Below, piece after piece: positions 1 to 10,939 of a stretch of 64,000 bases of DNA. The stretch covers positions 1 to 64,000 of the forward strand of contig JAPZLL010000038.1 in assembly GCA_036250225.1 (NCBI GenBank). Reading direction: 5' to 3'. The DNA is from Cercophora sp. LCS_1 (taxonomy: Eukaryota > Ascomycota > Sordariomycetes > Sordariales > Lasiosphaeriaceae). The notes beneath the pieces were generated by a model that was not told the DNA's origin, made no database searches, and saw only the letters and a program-made list of their open reading frames with translations. Position numbers and translations under genes: made by a program. Within the stretch, counting starts at the first letter, position 1, and every line of letters starts with the position of its first letter.

Positions 1-724
1 GGCCCTACTAGGCGGTGAAGTGAAGGCGGTGGGGCAGCCAGGCGAGGCGCAGCTGACCAATCAGAAAACGGAAGCCTCGACGGCAACACATGGATTACAG
101 GAGGATGTCACCAATCCCGCCCTGTCCTCCCACAGCGAAGTTTGCCTTGACCTCCAGCTGTCACTCACAATAGTTAGCGCTGCTTTGAGACATGCAGAAC
201 AGCGGGGAATTGGAAGCTTGGCCGCAGCACCCCCTATGACCTCTTTCGAGCCCTGCAGATAATTGACCCGGGAACACCAACCTGGGCGTGCCCAACATCT
301 GTTGTGTTCCGACTCTCGAAGCTGCCGCGCTCTACATTGGTAGTTGAGAGGCAACTGCCACGCCAATTCAAACAATTTCGTTCCCTTAACAGTCAGTGAT
401 GAGCCTGTTCAGACGTGCGACATAGGAACTTCTAGCCTACGTTCGTCGCAAACCATCTCGGAGTCACCCAGGCAAGACAACCTTACCCTCGCAACCCAAA
501 TAACTGGTCATCCCGCCGCTCTCGTGCCCCGATACCCCGTCGCGCAGGCTATGGGCAAACATCCCACAACACAGCACCCCCCTCGTTGTCTTACTATTAA
601 GGTCGCGCTTTAGACCACCTCAACCTGGAACTGGCCCCTGCTTGCCATCAGAAACCACCACTTGCGACTTTCCTCGTCAAGGGTAGTAACCTCCTGCCGC
701 AAAGGAAACCCAGCTTCTGGAGTC
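1..724. other. Intergenic, upstream of the GNAT gene
   Basis: No open frame here has protein-like composition or continues into the next gene. The short frames on both strands overlap one another and lack credible splice context. The last ~100 bases are the probable 5' leader of the acetyltransferase that starts at 725. I see no tRNA, repeat or mobile element. Confidence 0.5.
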
Positions 725-1701
725 ATGGGGCCCCCGACCAAGGACATGGTCGACCATGCGGTTGACGAGTCTGACGACGTCGACAGCGATTTCGCGTCCA
801 CCCAGAAGCAACTCAGCCAAAAGAGACGGGCTGCAAAGGACAGCCCAGCGGTTCGTCTGCAGAAAGCTATCCCTTGCCACTGGTCGCCAAATACTAGGCC
901 TCTTACAATTTCTGACTTGGAGTCCGTCATTGCCCTCGAGAACGCTGCATTTACAGACCCCAATCACCGAGCCTCACCAGACAAGGTAAGTAGCCCGTCT
1001 GAATTCGTTCGTTGGTCGGCCGAGACACCCCTTCTGACCCTGGCTTAGCTTGCGTACCGTCTCACAACATGTCCCGAACTGTGCCTCGGCGTTTTTTGCA
1101 CAGTGGTCCCCGACCAGATTAGGAGCTGGCAGGTTGAGACCTTGGCTAGTGCCAAAGCTGTTGAGACAGACCGGCCCAACGGCGCCGTGAGCGTCTTGCT
1201 GGCGCACATAGTGTCTACCAGATGCTGCGGTGAGACGATCACCGACAAGGACATGGGCTTCCCCCAAGATTGGCGGGCTCGCAACGGCAGATCGACCGAC
1301 GTCGGCCATCAAGAGAGTGGGCGCACTGTTGCCATTCACTCGTTGGCTGTCGCGCCCAAGTTGCAAGGCTGCGGTGTGGGCAAGATGATTGTCAAGGCTT
1401 ACCTCCAGCAGATGAATAGCTCTGGGGCGGCCGATCGAGTCTCTTTGCTCTGCCAGGACGTGCGTCTCACACATACCCCGTGGCAGCGGTTCTAAGCTAA
1501 CTCAATTTCCTAGCACTTGGTCGCGTATTACGAACGTTTCGGCTTCAAGAACAAAGGCCCCAGTAGTGCGCAGTTTGGCGGAGGTGGCTGGCACGATATG
1601 GTAATCCCATCCTCAACCCCCGAGGCGTCATATTTCGATCCTATTCTAATCCGCTTGTGTAGGTTTTTGAGTTGTCAGGTCCCCCCAAGACCCCATTCTG
1701 A
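725..1701 (+). CDS. GNAT N-acetyltransferase, serotonin/polyamine acetyltransferase (AANAT/Paa1)-like
   Basis: Four exons, 725-985, 1049-1459, 1514-1600 and 1663-1701, all joined in phase 0, encode 265 residues. The family transfers an acetyl group from acetyl-CoA to small amines; yeast Paa1 acetylates polyamines and arylalkylamines. The GNAT motif A signature is visible: an IHSLAV strand followed by QGCGVG near residues 193-198, which binds the acetyl-CoA pyrophosphate. Exon 3 carries YYERFGF and then a GGGGWHDM block, typical of the fungal AANAT group, and the protein ends in VFELSGPPKTPF. The acidic N-terminus (residues 1-60) looks disordered. The first ATG in frame after an upstream stop-free stretch is at 725. 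It converges on URA5, with 248 bases between the two stop codons. The physiological substrate cannot be told from sequence. Confidence 0.85.
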
Positions 1702-1949
1702 GGGGGTATCGATATGTTCCGACCTCAGAACACACCGCTGAGAGAGTTGGGGATCTACATGCAAAACATTGCAACTTGGTACATTGTTGGGCGTTACATC
1801 ATGGTTCAGGCGTCGGTTTGCTTTTACCATGGAAAAACGGCATTACAATAGACTGGGACTTCGGCGTTCATAGGTACCAAAATAGACTTTTGTCTTCTCT
1901 GATATGACCCTCTGCCTGACCTTTCTTTGATCAACGCCCTGGATCTGGC

Positions 1950-2654
1950 CTAATCGCTCGATTTCCACTTGGCCCGGTACTCCTCAATCTTGGTAATGCC
2001 ATCTCCCGAGATGACCCCCTTCACGCCCTCCACAATATCGTCCAATGTCAGGATGGCGATGATGGGGATGCCATACTCTTTCCTGAGAGCACCGATGGCG
2101 CTAGGCATTGGCTTGCTGTCATCGCCATCGGGTGAGGGGAGCTTCTCCATCCGGTCGAGGGCAACGACGATGCCCGTAACGACACCTCCTTGACTCCGGA
2201 TCTTATCAATAGCCTCTCGCTTCGCCGTGCCAGCTGTCACGACATCGTCCACAATGAGCACCTTCTTCCCCTTCAGGGGGCCACCGACAAAGTTACCACC
2301 CTCGCCATGATCCTTGGCTTCTTTGCGATCGAAGGCGTAGAGCTTGTCGTCATATTTGGAATCCAGTGCTCCAAGCCCGGCGGCTGCGAGGGTGGCGAGA
2401 GGGATGCCCTTGTAAGCAGGGCCGAAGACGACGTCGAAGTCCAGGACACCGGAAGCGTGGGCTTCGGCGATGGCGTTGGAGTATGCCGACTGCAATGCGC
2501 GAAGTGACTTTGAACTGTAAAACTCGCCGGCGTTGAAGAAGTAAGGGGAAACACGCTTGGACTTCAGCTCAAAGCTACCAAATTTGAGGGCGCCAGCTTC
2601 AAGAGCTGCACTAAGGAAAGAAGCCTTGTAGGTCGGGAGCGAGGAGCCGGACAT
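1950..2654 (-). CDS. URA5: Orotate phosphoribosyltransferase
   Basis: Intronless, 234 residues, the normal length for fungal OPRTase. It converts orotate plus PRPP to orotidine 5'-monophosphate in de novo pyrimidine synthesis in the cytosol. The PRPP-binding loop VLIVDDVVTAGTA is at residues 132-144. The N-terminal FGSFELKSKRVSPYFFNAG block and the AFDRKEAKDHGEGG catalytic flexible loop (about 108-121) are both intact. The start is the first ATG and directly precedes the conserved N-terminal helix. It is transcribed divergently from NOG1, sharing a 504 bp upstream region. Loss of this gene in fungi normally gives uracil auxotrophy with 5-FOA resistance (family knowledge). Nothing in the sequence suggests damage. 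Confidence 0.96.
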   Translation of the reverse strand: MSGSSLPTYKASFLSAALEAGALKFGSFELKSKRVSPYFFNAGEFYSSKSLRALQSAYSNAIAEAHASGVLDFDVVFGPAYKGIPLATLAAAGLGALDSKYDDKLYAFDRKEAKDHGEGGNFVGGPLKGKKVLIVDDVVTAGTAKREAIDKIRSQGGVVTGIVVALDRMEKLPSPDGDDSKPMPSAIGALRKEYGIPIIAILTLDDIVEGVKGVISGDGITKIEEYRAKWKSSD

Positions 2655-3158
2655 CTTGAGACGAGCGAGGATGAGTCTTGGGGAGAGATGAGGTTTACGG
2701 CATTTCCCACACAGCTTTTAAGAAGAAAACAGCAACATCAGAGCCCCACACCCCGCAACCGTTTGGGTCAATCAGTCAAACAAGGCTGTGAATGGAACCT
2801 TCATGAAATTTACGAATCTCGTAGCAAAATCAAAAGCATTGGACTTTATATTCAACCCCTAATTCGTGGTCTGGGCTGCACAAACATGTCGTTGATCCTC
2901 TCTGGCGCAATCATTGAAAAAGTCGATGCGGGGCAGGCGGGGTGCTGAGAATGACCTTGTCGCCGTATCGGGAGCTTATCGCTTATCATTCCCCACAACT
3001 TTCCACACCGCACTCTTATCTTATCAAAAAAACCACCAGAAAAATATTTCGAACCAAAGTCCGTCGCCGCCAGTCCATCACCGCCCCGCCGACGGTCTTG
3101 CCAATTCCTCGACCACTCCAGCATCCACGAAGGGCCGGTTCTCTGCGCATCGCCCATA
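2655..3158. promoter_or_regulatory. Divergent URA5 / NOG1 promoter region
   Basis: 504 bp lies between two divergent start codons. It contains pyrimidine/purine-asymmetric and AT-richer segments but no coding potential. I cannot pinpoint a TATA box confidently. The last ~100 bases, rich in CCGCC and CACTCCA, are the likely NOG1 leader. Confidence 0.5.
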
Positions 3159-5681
3159 ATGACGTGGAAGGATATCGAGCCTGTGCCAACGTGAGATTTA
3201 TATTACTGATTGCTCAGTCATACACCTGTCGCTAACTATCGCCAGGGCACAAGAATTCATCGACATCGTGCTTTCGTATGTTGACCGACCCCTGACACAA
3301 ATTGGCAATGTTCCAAACTGACTGTTACATCCTAGACGCACCCAGCGCCGGTTGCCGACCCAAAGTTCGTTTTACTGCTATAATCTTTCACATTAGATAG
3401 GTTACTGACTCGACGCGCCTGATCACAGTCCGAGCTGGATTTAAAAGTATGTGCGCTTTGCGACAATGGATTGCGACGCGATTCTACCTACCGCATAACT
3501 GTGCTAATACATTGTGTCATAGTTAGCAGAATTCGAGCTTTCTATACCCGAAAAGTGAAGTCAGTAACTGATGTCCCGTACCCCCAAACAACGACGAATG
3601 TTTCTGTTTCACCCTGTCTCATTTGGGGACTTGGGGCTCATTGCTAGGAGTGTGTCAAGGTAACGGAGGCTAACTTTGACAGATTCACACAAGAAACATG
3701 CAGCGAAAAACTCGGCAAGATCGTCCAGAGCTTTCCTGTTCTTTCGGACCAGCATCCTTTCCACAGGGACCTGATGAACATCCTCTACGGTACGGCACCA
3801 TGACCTTCGGCGGTGATACTGAATTGGGGTTGACTGGCGTGTGCAGATGCGGACCATTTCAAGGTGGCGCTTGGTCGGGTTTCGACTGCGAAGAACATGA
3901 TTGAAACCATATCCCGCGACTACGTCCGACTGTTGAAGGCAAGTTTTATTCTTTGGGGGGTAGTGGGTTGGCGTTGACACAATGGCTTCAACAGTACTCG
4001 CAAAGTTTGTTCCAGTGCAAACAGCTGAAGCGCGCCGCTTTGGGTCGTATGGCTACCCTCATCAAGAGTCTCAAAGACCCTCTCCTCTACCTCGACCAGG
4101 TCCGTCAGCATCTTGCCAGATTGCCCGACATAAACCCGACCACAAGGACTATGCTTGTCGCCGGATTTCCCAACGTTGGAAAGAGCTCTTTTGTCCGTTC
4201 CGTCACTCGCGCAGATACCCCTGTTGAGCCATATGCTTTCACGACGAAGAGTTTGTTTGTCGGGCATCTCGATTATAAGTACCTCCGATATCAAGTCATC
4301 GATACCCCCGGAATCCTCGACCACCCTCTGGAGGAAATGAATACTATCGAGATGCAGAGTGTCACAGCCTTGGCACATCTCAGGGCCGCCGTCTGCTTCT
4401 TCATTGACATCAGCGAGCAATGCGGTTACTCCCTCAAGGCGCAATGCAATCTCTTTAAGTCGATCAAGCCGCTTTTCGCAAACAAGCAGGTGTTCATCGT
4501 TTTGAACAAGATGGATATCAAGGCATTTGATGAGTTGGAACCAGAGTTGCAAGAAGAGGTCAACAGCTTGGCAAAATCGGGCGATGTTGAAATTCTCCGT
4601 GCGTCTTGCGCCACTCAAGACGGCGTTCAGGATGTCAAGAATCACGTCTGCGAGAGGCTCCTCACGGATCGAGTAGCCCAAAAGTTGAAGGCCGGCACTA
4701 CTAGCAATGGCGCCATGGGATCTCGTCTCACTGAGGTCATGCAGCGTATCCATGTTGCTCAGCCCCTCGGCGGCGTGACACGGGAAGCTTTCATCCCAGA
4801 AGCTGTCAAGGGCCTCAAGAAGTATGACAAGAATGACCCCGAAAGGAAGGTTTTGGCGAAGGACATCGAGGAGGCCAACGGAGGCGCCGGCGTTTACAAT
4901 GTCGACCTCCGGAAAGACTGGATGTTAGCCAATCCTGAGTGGAAATACGACAAGATGCCCGAGATCTTCGACGGCAAAAACGTTTACGACTACATCGACC
5001 CAGATATCGACGCCAAGCTCGCCGCTCTCGAGGAGGAAGAAGAGCGTATGGAGAGGGAGGGCCACTATGACTCAGACTCGGATATAGGGGACGAGTCAGA
5101 GGAGGAGGTCCTCCGAAAGGCCGAGTATATCAGGGAGAAGAAGCAACTCATCCGCAACGAGAACCGCATGCGGAAATCGCTCAAGAACCAGGCTATCATC
5201 CCACGCAAGCTGCAGAAGAAGCCCTTCTCGCAGCTTGAGGATCACCTTGACCAGCTTGGTGTCGATACTGAGGAGATCAACCTTCGTGGGCGTGCACAAA
5301 ACCGTGACACTCGCGGTCGTTCGATGACCCGCGGTCACACAGAAGATCCAGATGCCATGGATGTCGATAATCCCAAAACGGCGCAGGAACGCCTGCGAGA
5401 ACGCAGCCGTGTCCGCGACCGCAGTCAGCCGGCTACAAACCGCCGCGATGATGGCGTGCAAGATATTACAACACGCACAAAGGCTGAGAGGGTGGCCAAG
5501 CTGGGTCAGCGCAAGATGAACAGGATGGCCAGACAGGGTGAGGCTGACAGACATATCGGCGCCACAATGCCGAAGCACTTGGTAAGATTTCTCCCACACA
5601 CAAAAATCCAAAAGGCTTTTTCTGACTTTTGCACTTTAGTTCTCCGGCAAGCGTACCATTGGCAAGACTGCTCGTCGTTAA
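3159..5681 (+). CDS. NOG1: Nucleolar GTP-binding protein NOG1 (Obg-like, 60S assembly)
   Basis: Nine exons encode 657 residues (yeast Nog1 647): 3159-3190, 3246-3275, 3336-3364, 3429-3446, 3523-3559, 3683-3789, 3847-3938, 3995-5581 and 5640-5681. Nog1 is an essential GTPase that occupies the peptide-tunnel region of pre-60S particles and is released in the cytoplasm. The N-terminus MTWKDIEPVPTAQEFIDIVL, then RTQRRLPTQ and RIRAFYTRKVK, is the family's conserved helical module. G1 AGFPNVGKSS lies near residues 171-180, followed by switch II DTPGILDHPLEEMN and NKMD. The C-terminal third is charged and ends GKRTIGKTARR, a nuclear-type basic tail. The first five exons total only 146 nt, and exon 4 is 18 nt. 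Intron 7 (3939-3994) starts with GC. The whole model closes exactly in frame. Confidence 0.95.
3939..3994 (+). other. GC-AG intron in NOG1
   Basis: The donor reads AAG|GCAAGT and the acceptor is CAACAG. Splicing here joins RLLK to YSQSLFQCKQL, exactly the contiguous family motif. No GT donor in the neighbourhood preserves both frame and conservation. AG|GCAAGT is the classic compensated form of the rare GC donor. Confidence 0.85.
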
Positions 5682-6121
5682 CCTGGCAGTTACTGGACTT
5701 GGGGACGGCGCCACGATGGAGAGACATGGAAGGCCGTTGTGGGCAATGTGGGTGTGCATATTCCAGTGTTTATATCCCAGTCATGATAACCATTTCGAGG
5801 CGTTTGGATCGGGGGGAAGAGAAAGGAAAAACGAGACTCTGCATCATCTATTTCGTTGCTGTTTTCTGCTCTTGTCAGGTTTTGAGTGTTTGCTTTCTCG
5901 ATCTGACCAAACTGCGAGAATCCAATTGTGTGAACCAGATTGCTTGCCTACATGGAAGGAACTATGTTGCCGCATCGTCTCGATAACTACTTTCAAGCCG
6001 CTATTGCTTGCCCTTGATATCAGGAGATTAACTTCATGTTGTAAGATAAAATTGCTTGGCTGTCAAACGCGGTCCACCCGTCCTCCCACAATCACATTCA
6101 TGACCTGGCCAGCAGTCAGTC
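5682..6121. other. Convergent intergenic, NOG1 / GDI1 3' flanks
   Basis: 440 bp lies between the two converging stop codons and holds both 3' UTRs. I see no coding potential and no obvious repeat. Confidence 0.5.
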
Positions 6122-7754
6122 CTACTCCTCGGCGACCTGAATGCCCTCTCTCAATCCTTCAACCACAAGCTCTTCGCCAGCGAGACGACGATAAATGTCC
6201 TTGACGTCATCTGTCGTGGATTCGAAATGACTGCTGGCGTCGTAGCTCTTGGAGATGAAGATCTGATCCTTCTTCCCGTCCTCGAGAGGCTCATACAAGG
6301 GAATAGGGGAACCCTGGTTGATGTTAGTGAGGAGCTTTGGTATGGGACGAGTCAGGGGGTTTCTCACCATGAACTGCTCCTCAATCTTGCCAAGGCGCTC
6401 CAGACCTGGGGCAAGCTCGACGTGATGGTTAGCAGCCGTCTCGGCGATCGTTGAGACGATAGCAACCCAGTAGCCCTTGGGGCACACGTTATGCGCAGAG
6501 GAGACGCAAGCGATGTAGATGTCTGCAACGGCCATTAGAGCTGGGAAGCGTGGAAAGACATAATGCGCACTCACCGTTCTTGCGGCCCACCTGGGACTGC
6601 GGGATGATCAACTGGCACGAGTCGCTGTCATTGGTATTGGGCAGGGGGTGTTTGAGGATGCAAATGGCGCGGAGCACATGGCCGACAACGCGGACCTTGC
6701 CAGGGAAATAGCTTGGGTCACCCAGGATCATCTTGGCCTTGGTCTCAAATTTCATCTCGGGCTCGACCCCCGTCATTGTTGCCTTGATGCCAACAGCCTT
6801 CTCACCCTCGTACAAGACCTCGTCGACAGTGGTGTTGAGCATGTAGGTGCCGCCATAGATTGCGCTAAGACGGGCGAAACCCTGTGGCAGCTCGCCGAGA
6901 CCATAAAGCGGGTAGATGTAAGGGGACTTCCCGTAGCGAGCGACACTGTTGCCGTACAGGCGAATGCGCTCAATAGCTTCGGAAGCGCCGCCTTTGCGTT
7001 CGAGGTACGTGTCATCGGTGTAGAGGGCCATGGCGTGACCGATGAAGTCCTTGGTGGTTGGCTCGAGGCCAAACTTGTCGTAAACCTCCTTCATCGTGCA
7101 GGTGCTGATGTCCAGGCCTGGAGACAACAACAGTTAGCATCTTGCTCTACGTAAAAGCCACGAGGAATACCAACCCTTGTGTGTCGCCGAGTCCTTGACG
7201 TTGAATGTCCCAACCCACTCAATAAAGCCCTTCATACGGCGCTTCTCGAAGATGCCCATCAAGGGTGATCGGAGAGCCTCACCAGCATCCGAAGGAACCT
7301 TGGCGACGGTTGCCTTGGAGCTTGACCCTTGTTGAACATAGCTGCCAGCAACCTGCTTAAACTCGAGGTATCGGGTAACGTCTGTGGAGACAAGGATGTT
7401 GGTGAGCTCGCCCGATGACATGAGGAACTTGGGAACCAGGTCGATGTTCCAGTCGTTCAGGCGTCCATATTGTTTCCAGGGCTCTGTGCCTTTGGCATAG
7501 TTGCCATACTTCTTGAACAGAACCTCGAGGTTGACCGAAGCGGCGTCACTGTGGAGGAGGCGGTGTCAGTGGATGGAGCTACGCAGGCGGCGCCATCGAC
7601 GTCAATCACAGCGGGGAGCTCACCCTCCGTAGTGGTCATTGCGGTCAATGTGCAACACCTTCTTTCCCTTAACGCTGAGCACGCCGGAGAGAATGCACTC
7701 AGTCAAACCCGTGCCCAGCACGATGACATCGTATTCTTTGGCGATCTCGTCCAT
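6122..7754 (-). CDS. GDI1: Rab GDP-dissociation inhibitor
   Basis: Five exons on the minus strand, 7754-7624, 7548-7175, 7117-6575, 6522-6368 and 6313-6122, encode 464 residues (yeast Gdi1 451). GDI extracts GDP-bound prenylated Rab proteins from membranes and recycles them. The N-terminus is MDEIAKEYDVIVLGTGLTEC, the dinucleotide-fold-like sequence conserved region 1. It is followed by HIDRNDHYGG and by the Rab-binding platform containing MSSGELTNILVSTDVTRYLEF. The block containing SPYIYPLYGLGELPQGFARL is the third conserved region. The C-terminal tail is acidic. Intron 4 (6367-6314, 54 nt) is in phase and stop-free, so its removal is inferred from family alignment (EEQFM joined to GSPIPLYEP) and from its GTGAGA...CAG ends. 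The start is the only ATG before the conserved motif. Confidence 0.95.
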
Positions 7755-8582
7755 GGTGGATGGTTGTCTTCTTCAGAGGTGTGGGGCGCGCCGGATGAGC
7801 TTGAATGGTTGTTCGGTAGGAAGAGGAAAATGGGTGGACAACAAACAAAGAAGGCCGGGAAATGGGATGGGCTTAGTCTGGTTGGCAGGGCAAGCTCCCA
7901 ATTCGACTTTTGTTTCGGATGGATCAGGTTCGAAGGTGGTGGTGCTTGGGCTGGCCGTCGAGGTCCGTGGTGGGGGTGGATTGAGGGGTGAGCGGAGGAG
8001 CCCCGCTTAGCCGTCTCTGCTGAGTGGCATGCTGACTTGGAGCTGTCAACCCTGCTAGCGAGCCTCTCTGATTCGATGCCTGGGGTTGGCGGTCACAATG
8101 CGGTCTCGACTCGTTTATGCTTCGCCGGCTGCACCAAGTTCCCTGACACTGAAGGGGTTCTGCCCAACGAGTCTCTAATCGGTGCCTAGGCTAAAATACT
8201 TAAGGCGTCGGAATAGGGCTTCAGGGCCCCTACATCATTATGATGAATCTTGCGACTGTTTACTCGACGCCGAGGGGGAACACAAGTGACTTGTTCTCTC
8301 CAACACCCGTGGCTCCTCTCTCAACAAGGAATTAAACCCCTACCTCCGGAGCCCCTTACGATGTTTTGGGGTCGGGTAGACTACTTCACGGAACCCGGGC
8401 AGCAAGCACGAGAAACTGTATCAAATAAAACATTTGTTGTTTGTTGAGGATATGCCATCATTTCCACTCTCCACATCAGTACATGTGGCCATACTCCGTG
8501 TGTAGGAGTCCACGTATCGTACAACCGATAGCCAACTCTATAATTCGCCTCTCAACAACGCCATTCGTAAAAGAAGAAGCGC
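7755..8582. other. Intergenic: GDI1 upstream region and uL29m 3' flank
   Basis: 828 bp separates GDI1 from the next gene on the same strand. G-rich stretches at 7830-8010 and mixed sequence beyond show no supportable gene. It should hold the GDI1 promoter and leader. Confidence 0.5.
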
Positions 8583-9510
8583 CTATACACCTTGTCGTAA
8601 TCTCGCTGCCCCCTGGTCCGAATTTGTTGATGTCGTCTCTGCGGCATCCACGCTACCAGCGACGTTCGAACTCAGTTGTTTCGTCTCCCCAGCTCCCTCT
8701 TTGAATCCCTCCCTCTGCATCTCCTCAACGGTTTCTTCCAGCTCTTCCACCTCCTCTAGGAATTCGGATGGCGCAAAAACAGGGTTGCCGTCCCCTGAAA
8801 GGTTGATTTCCGGGTCGTCCTCGGCTAGCTTAAGGGCATCCTCCCAGACATATTGCCTCTCGGTGAGAACATGCTTGATACCTCTCATGGTAACTTTCAC
8901 CTACAACCCCCGAGCGTCGTTAGCATCCATGCACAAGTGTCATCAGCTGCCCCAAAGGGCGAGCGCAACGCACCTCGTCATCCCTCTTCGCAGCCTCGGC
9001 CTCTCCATACCCCAGCTTCTGCTTTCTTCTCTCCCATTCCCCAGTTGCCAGTCGATTCCGCTCCTTGCAGCAAACCCACCACAGTCGGTGCAGATCATCC
9101 CAAGACTTCTTTCGTAGCTCCTCCACAGACCAGCCCCGCCCGTGCTTTGCGTCCTCCTCGGGAACAGCCGCAACCGTCACCCTGTCTGGAAAGAATTCCC
9201 ACAGCCCGTGGTCGGGGTCCGTCTCGACCGGTGGCAGGTCCTTCAATGGCACAGGCTTGGGTAACGGTTCGTCCGAAACCGACAGCCGCCAACGGGTGCC
9301 CGTCCGTCGAATTGCCGATTCACCGCGGTGTTTACTGTGATCGCGGTTGTCACGCGCACCGGGGTACTTGTGACGCTTGAGGAGGGAAGCGGTGGTGGAG
9401 ATGGCAGCCGTTTGGACAACAGAGGGCGTTACTGCTATCCGGCGAGTCGAGCCGCAGACGTGGTGGAGAGCGGCACCCAGTGAGGGGCGGATGGCCGCCG
9501 GAGTTGCCAT
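8583..9510 (-). CDS. MRPL4: Mitochondrial large-subunit ribosomal protein uL29m (MRP-L47 family)
   Basis: Two exons, 9510-8974 and 8900-8583, joined in phase 0, encode 284 residues. The diagnostic core of the mitochondrial uL29/MRP-L47 family is present: HGLWEFFPD, then KSWDDLHRLWWVCCKERNRLATGEWERRK, where family members read SWEDLHKLWWVCVKERNRLAT. The N-terminus (MATPAAIRPSLGAALHH, rich in R, S and A, without acids) reads as a mitochondrial presequence. Another in-frame ATG at 9579 would add 23 residues; I chose 9510 because it begins the presequence-like segment. The second exon holds the alpha-helical, acidic C-terminal extension common in fungal homologues. The promoter is shared with the small gene starting at 9922. 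Confidence 0.88.
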
Positions 9511-9921
9511 GGGTCGCGATGTCAGTTTGAGGGCCAATTGGGGCTTCAAATTTGTTTGGTGTCTTGGGAATCGCAGCACCCGTTGGCCGGTGGTGGCTTG
9601 CTGGTGTCGCTGCGGTCAAAAATTTGGGTGGTCCAAGCTTGAGCTAGCCTCGCTTTTTTTCTGCCGGATCAATTGCTCGCCGCTTCGTTGCTTGACTGAC
9701 TGACAGGGGACTAGAGCGGTCTTGCACTCCACTGCTCCACGACTTTGACAGTTCCGGGATACAAGGACACATCGAAGGTCAACATCACACAACAACTTCA
9801 TACGACTGCCGAATTGAAAGCCACCACCGCTCATATTCATCTGTGGAAGAGCACCACGAGGTTTGGGCATAAGCACTCGCAGTGCCAGCGGGAGAAGACT
9901 TGCGTCTCTTGTCATACCACC
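9511..9921. promoter_or_regulatory. Divergent promoter, uL29m / 66-residue protein
   Basis: 411 bp lies between divergent starts. The region around 9640-9700 has a T-rich run and CTGACTGACTGAC-like short repeats. No confident factor site could be named. Confidence 0.4.
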
Positions 9922-10189
9922 ATGTCGCTTTTCAAGTAAGAATAACACATTCCCCGAACCCCTTCACCGCAGGAACTTCTTCTTTTCTTACACCAAGACA
10001 AGAGCATACAAAAATCTCTCGCCCAGGACAAAGATTGGGCTCGGTGTCGCTCTCATGACATGGGGTTTGGCAGGCCCATACGTTTCAGACATGATTGGGG
10101 AGAAACTAGGCCTAAAACCCAATGAGGCTGAAATAGAAAAGATAAAAACCAGAATTTCCGTGGTTGATAGGGAAGACGTGAAGAAATAA
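9922..10189 (+). CDS. Small single-span membrane protein, probably mitochondrial
   Basis: Two exons, 9922-9935 and 10003-10189, encode 66 residues. The spliced N-terminus is MSLFKAYKNLSPRTKIG, followed by one hydrophobic segment (roughly residues 17-33), the EKLGLKP motif and a charged C-terminal tail ending in DREDVKK. This resembles a short conserved ascomycete protein of unknown function that I recall only in outline; the mitochondrial location is inference. The 14-nt first exon is set by the GTAAGA donor. Two acceptors keep the same frame: CGCAG at 9972, which would add about ten residues beginning NFFFSYT, and CAAG at 10002. I prefer the second because it follows the pyrimidine tract. 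It shares a promoter with uL29m. Confidence 0.65.
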
Positions 10190-10939
10190 CTTAGCGTTTC
10201 GCTCTATGTACGTTTAATGTAAAGTATCAAGCGGACTTCCTCAGAAGAAGCTGGAGTCTCCACTCCATGACAAGGACTGGAACAAACCGGAGGTGACGAC
10301 GGTTTGCCCTTGAATGCCCCGAGCCCCATTGCAGGATTGAGCACTGCGCTGGTCGTCTTTTAATATGTTATGCAATGTACTGTCCGAAGCAACCGCGCTG
10401 ATTACGATATACAGTGTTTGCTTTGTTTCATCGGCATTGCTCCCTCCTCGCTCGGGGGAACCTCATAACCCCATCCCTAACCCAACGTGGACTCTCTAAT
10501 GGAACAGTTCCTCGGCCAGCAGGATTTTTCTGACAAACCCAATCGTGAGAGCAAAAACGACAACACCTGAATGAGTTGGAGATAAAAGAGTCATTATCTG
10601 CGGCACTGAGCCGTCATAGCAGGTCCTCGGTCTAGAGAGACACGAGCCACTTCTTGCCTCCTTTCCCCTGTCTATCTGTCATCTTGAATGGAAGATGTTT
10701 GTCTAATGCAAAGCCGTAGCAAGATCTATCATCGCAAACCCACCCTCGTGATGCAAATCAAATGACCGCCCAATCTTCCAATCTGATGCAACAAGAGGAA
10801 TAGGGGAATCGTCACAACTTTTTCGGTGATAAAGCAGACCATGACGAAAAAAAGGAAATGTCGAACACGAATAAACAACCCCAAAACCGGGTTGTCAAAT
10901 CAACGCCATTGATGCAAACAGTGATCTCCAGTCCCTCAA
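10190..10939. other. Convergent intergenic, 3' flank of the zinc-finger gene
   Basis: 750 bp with no coding potential holds the 3' UTRs of the 66-residue protein and of the transcription factor. AT-rich patches near 10740-10880 are consistent with polyadenylation signals on the minus strand. Confidence 0.45.
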
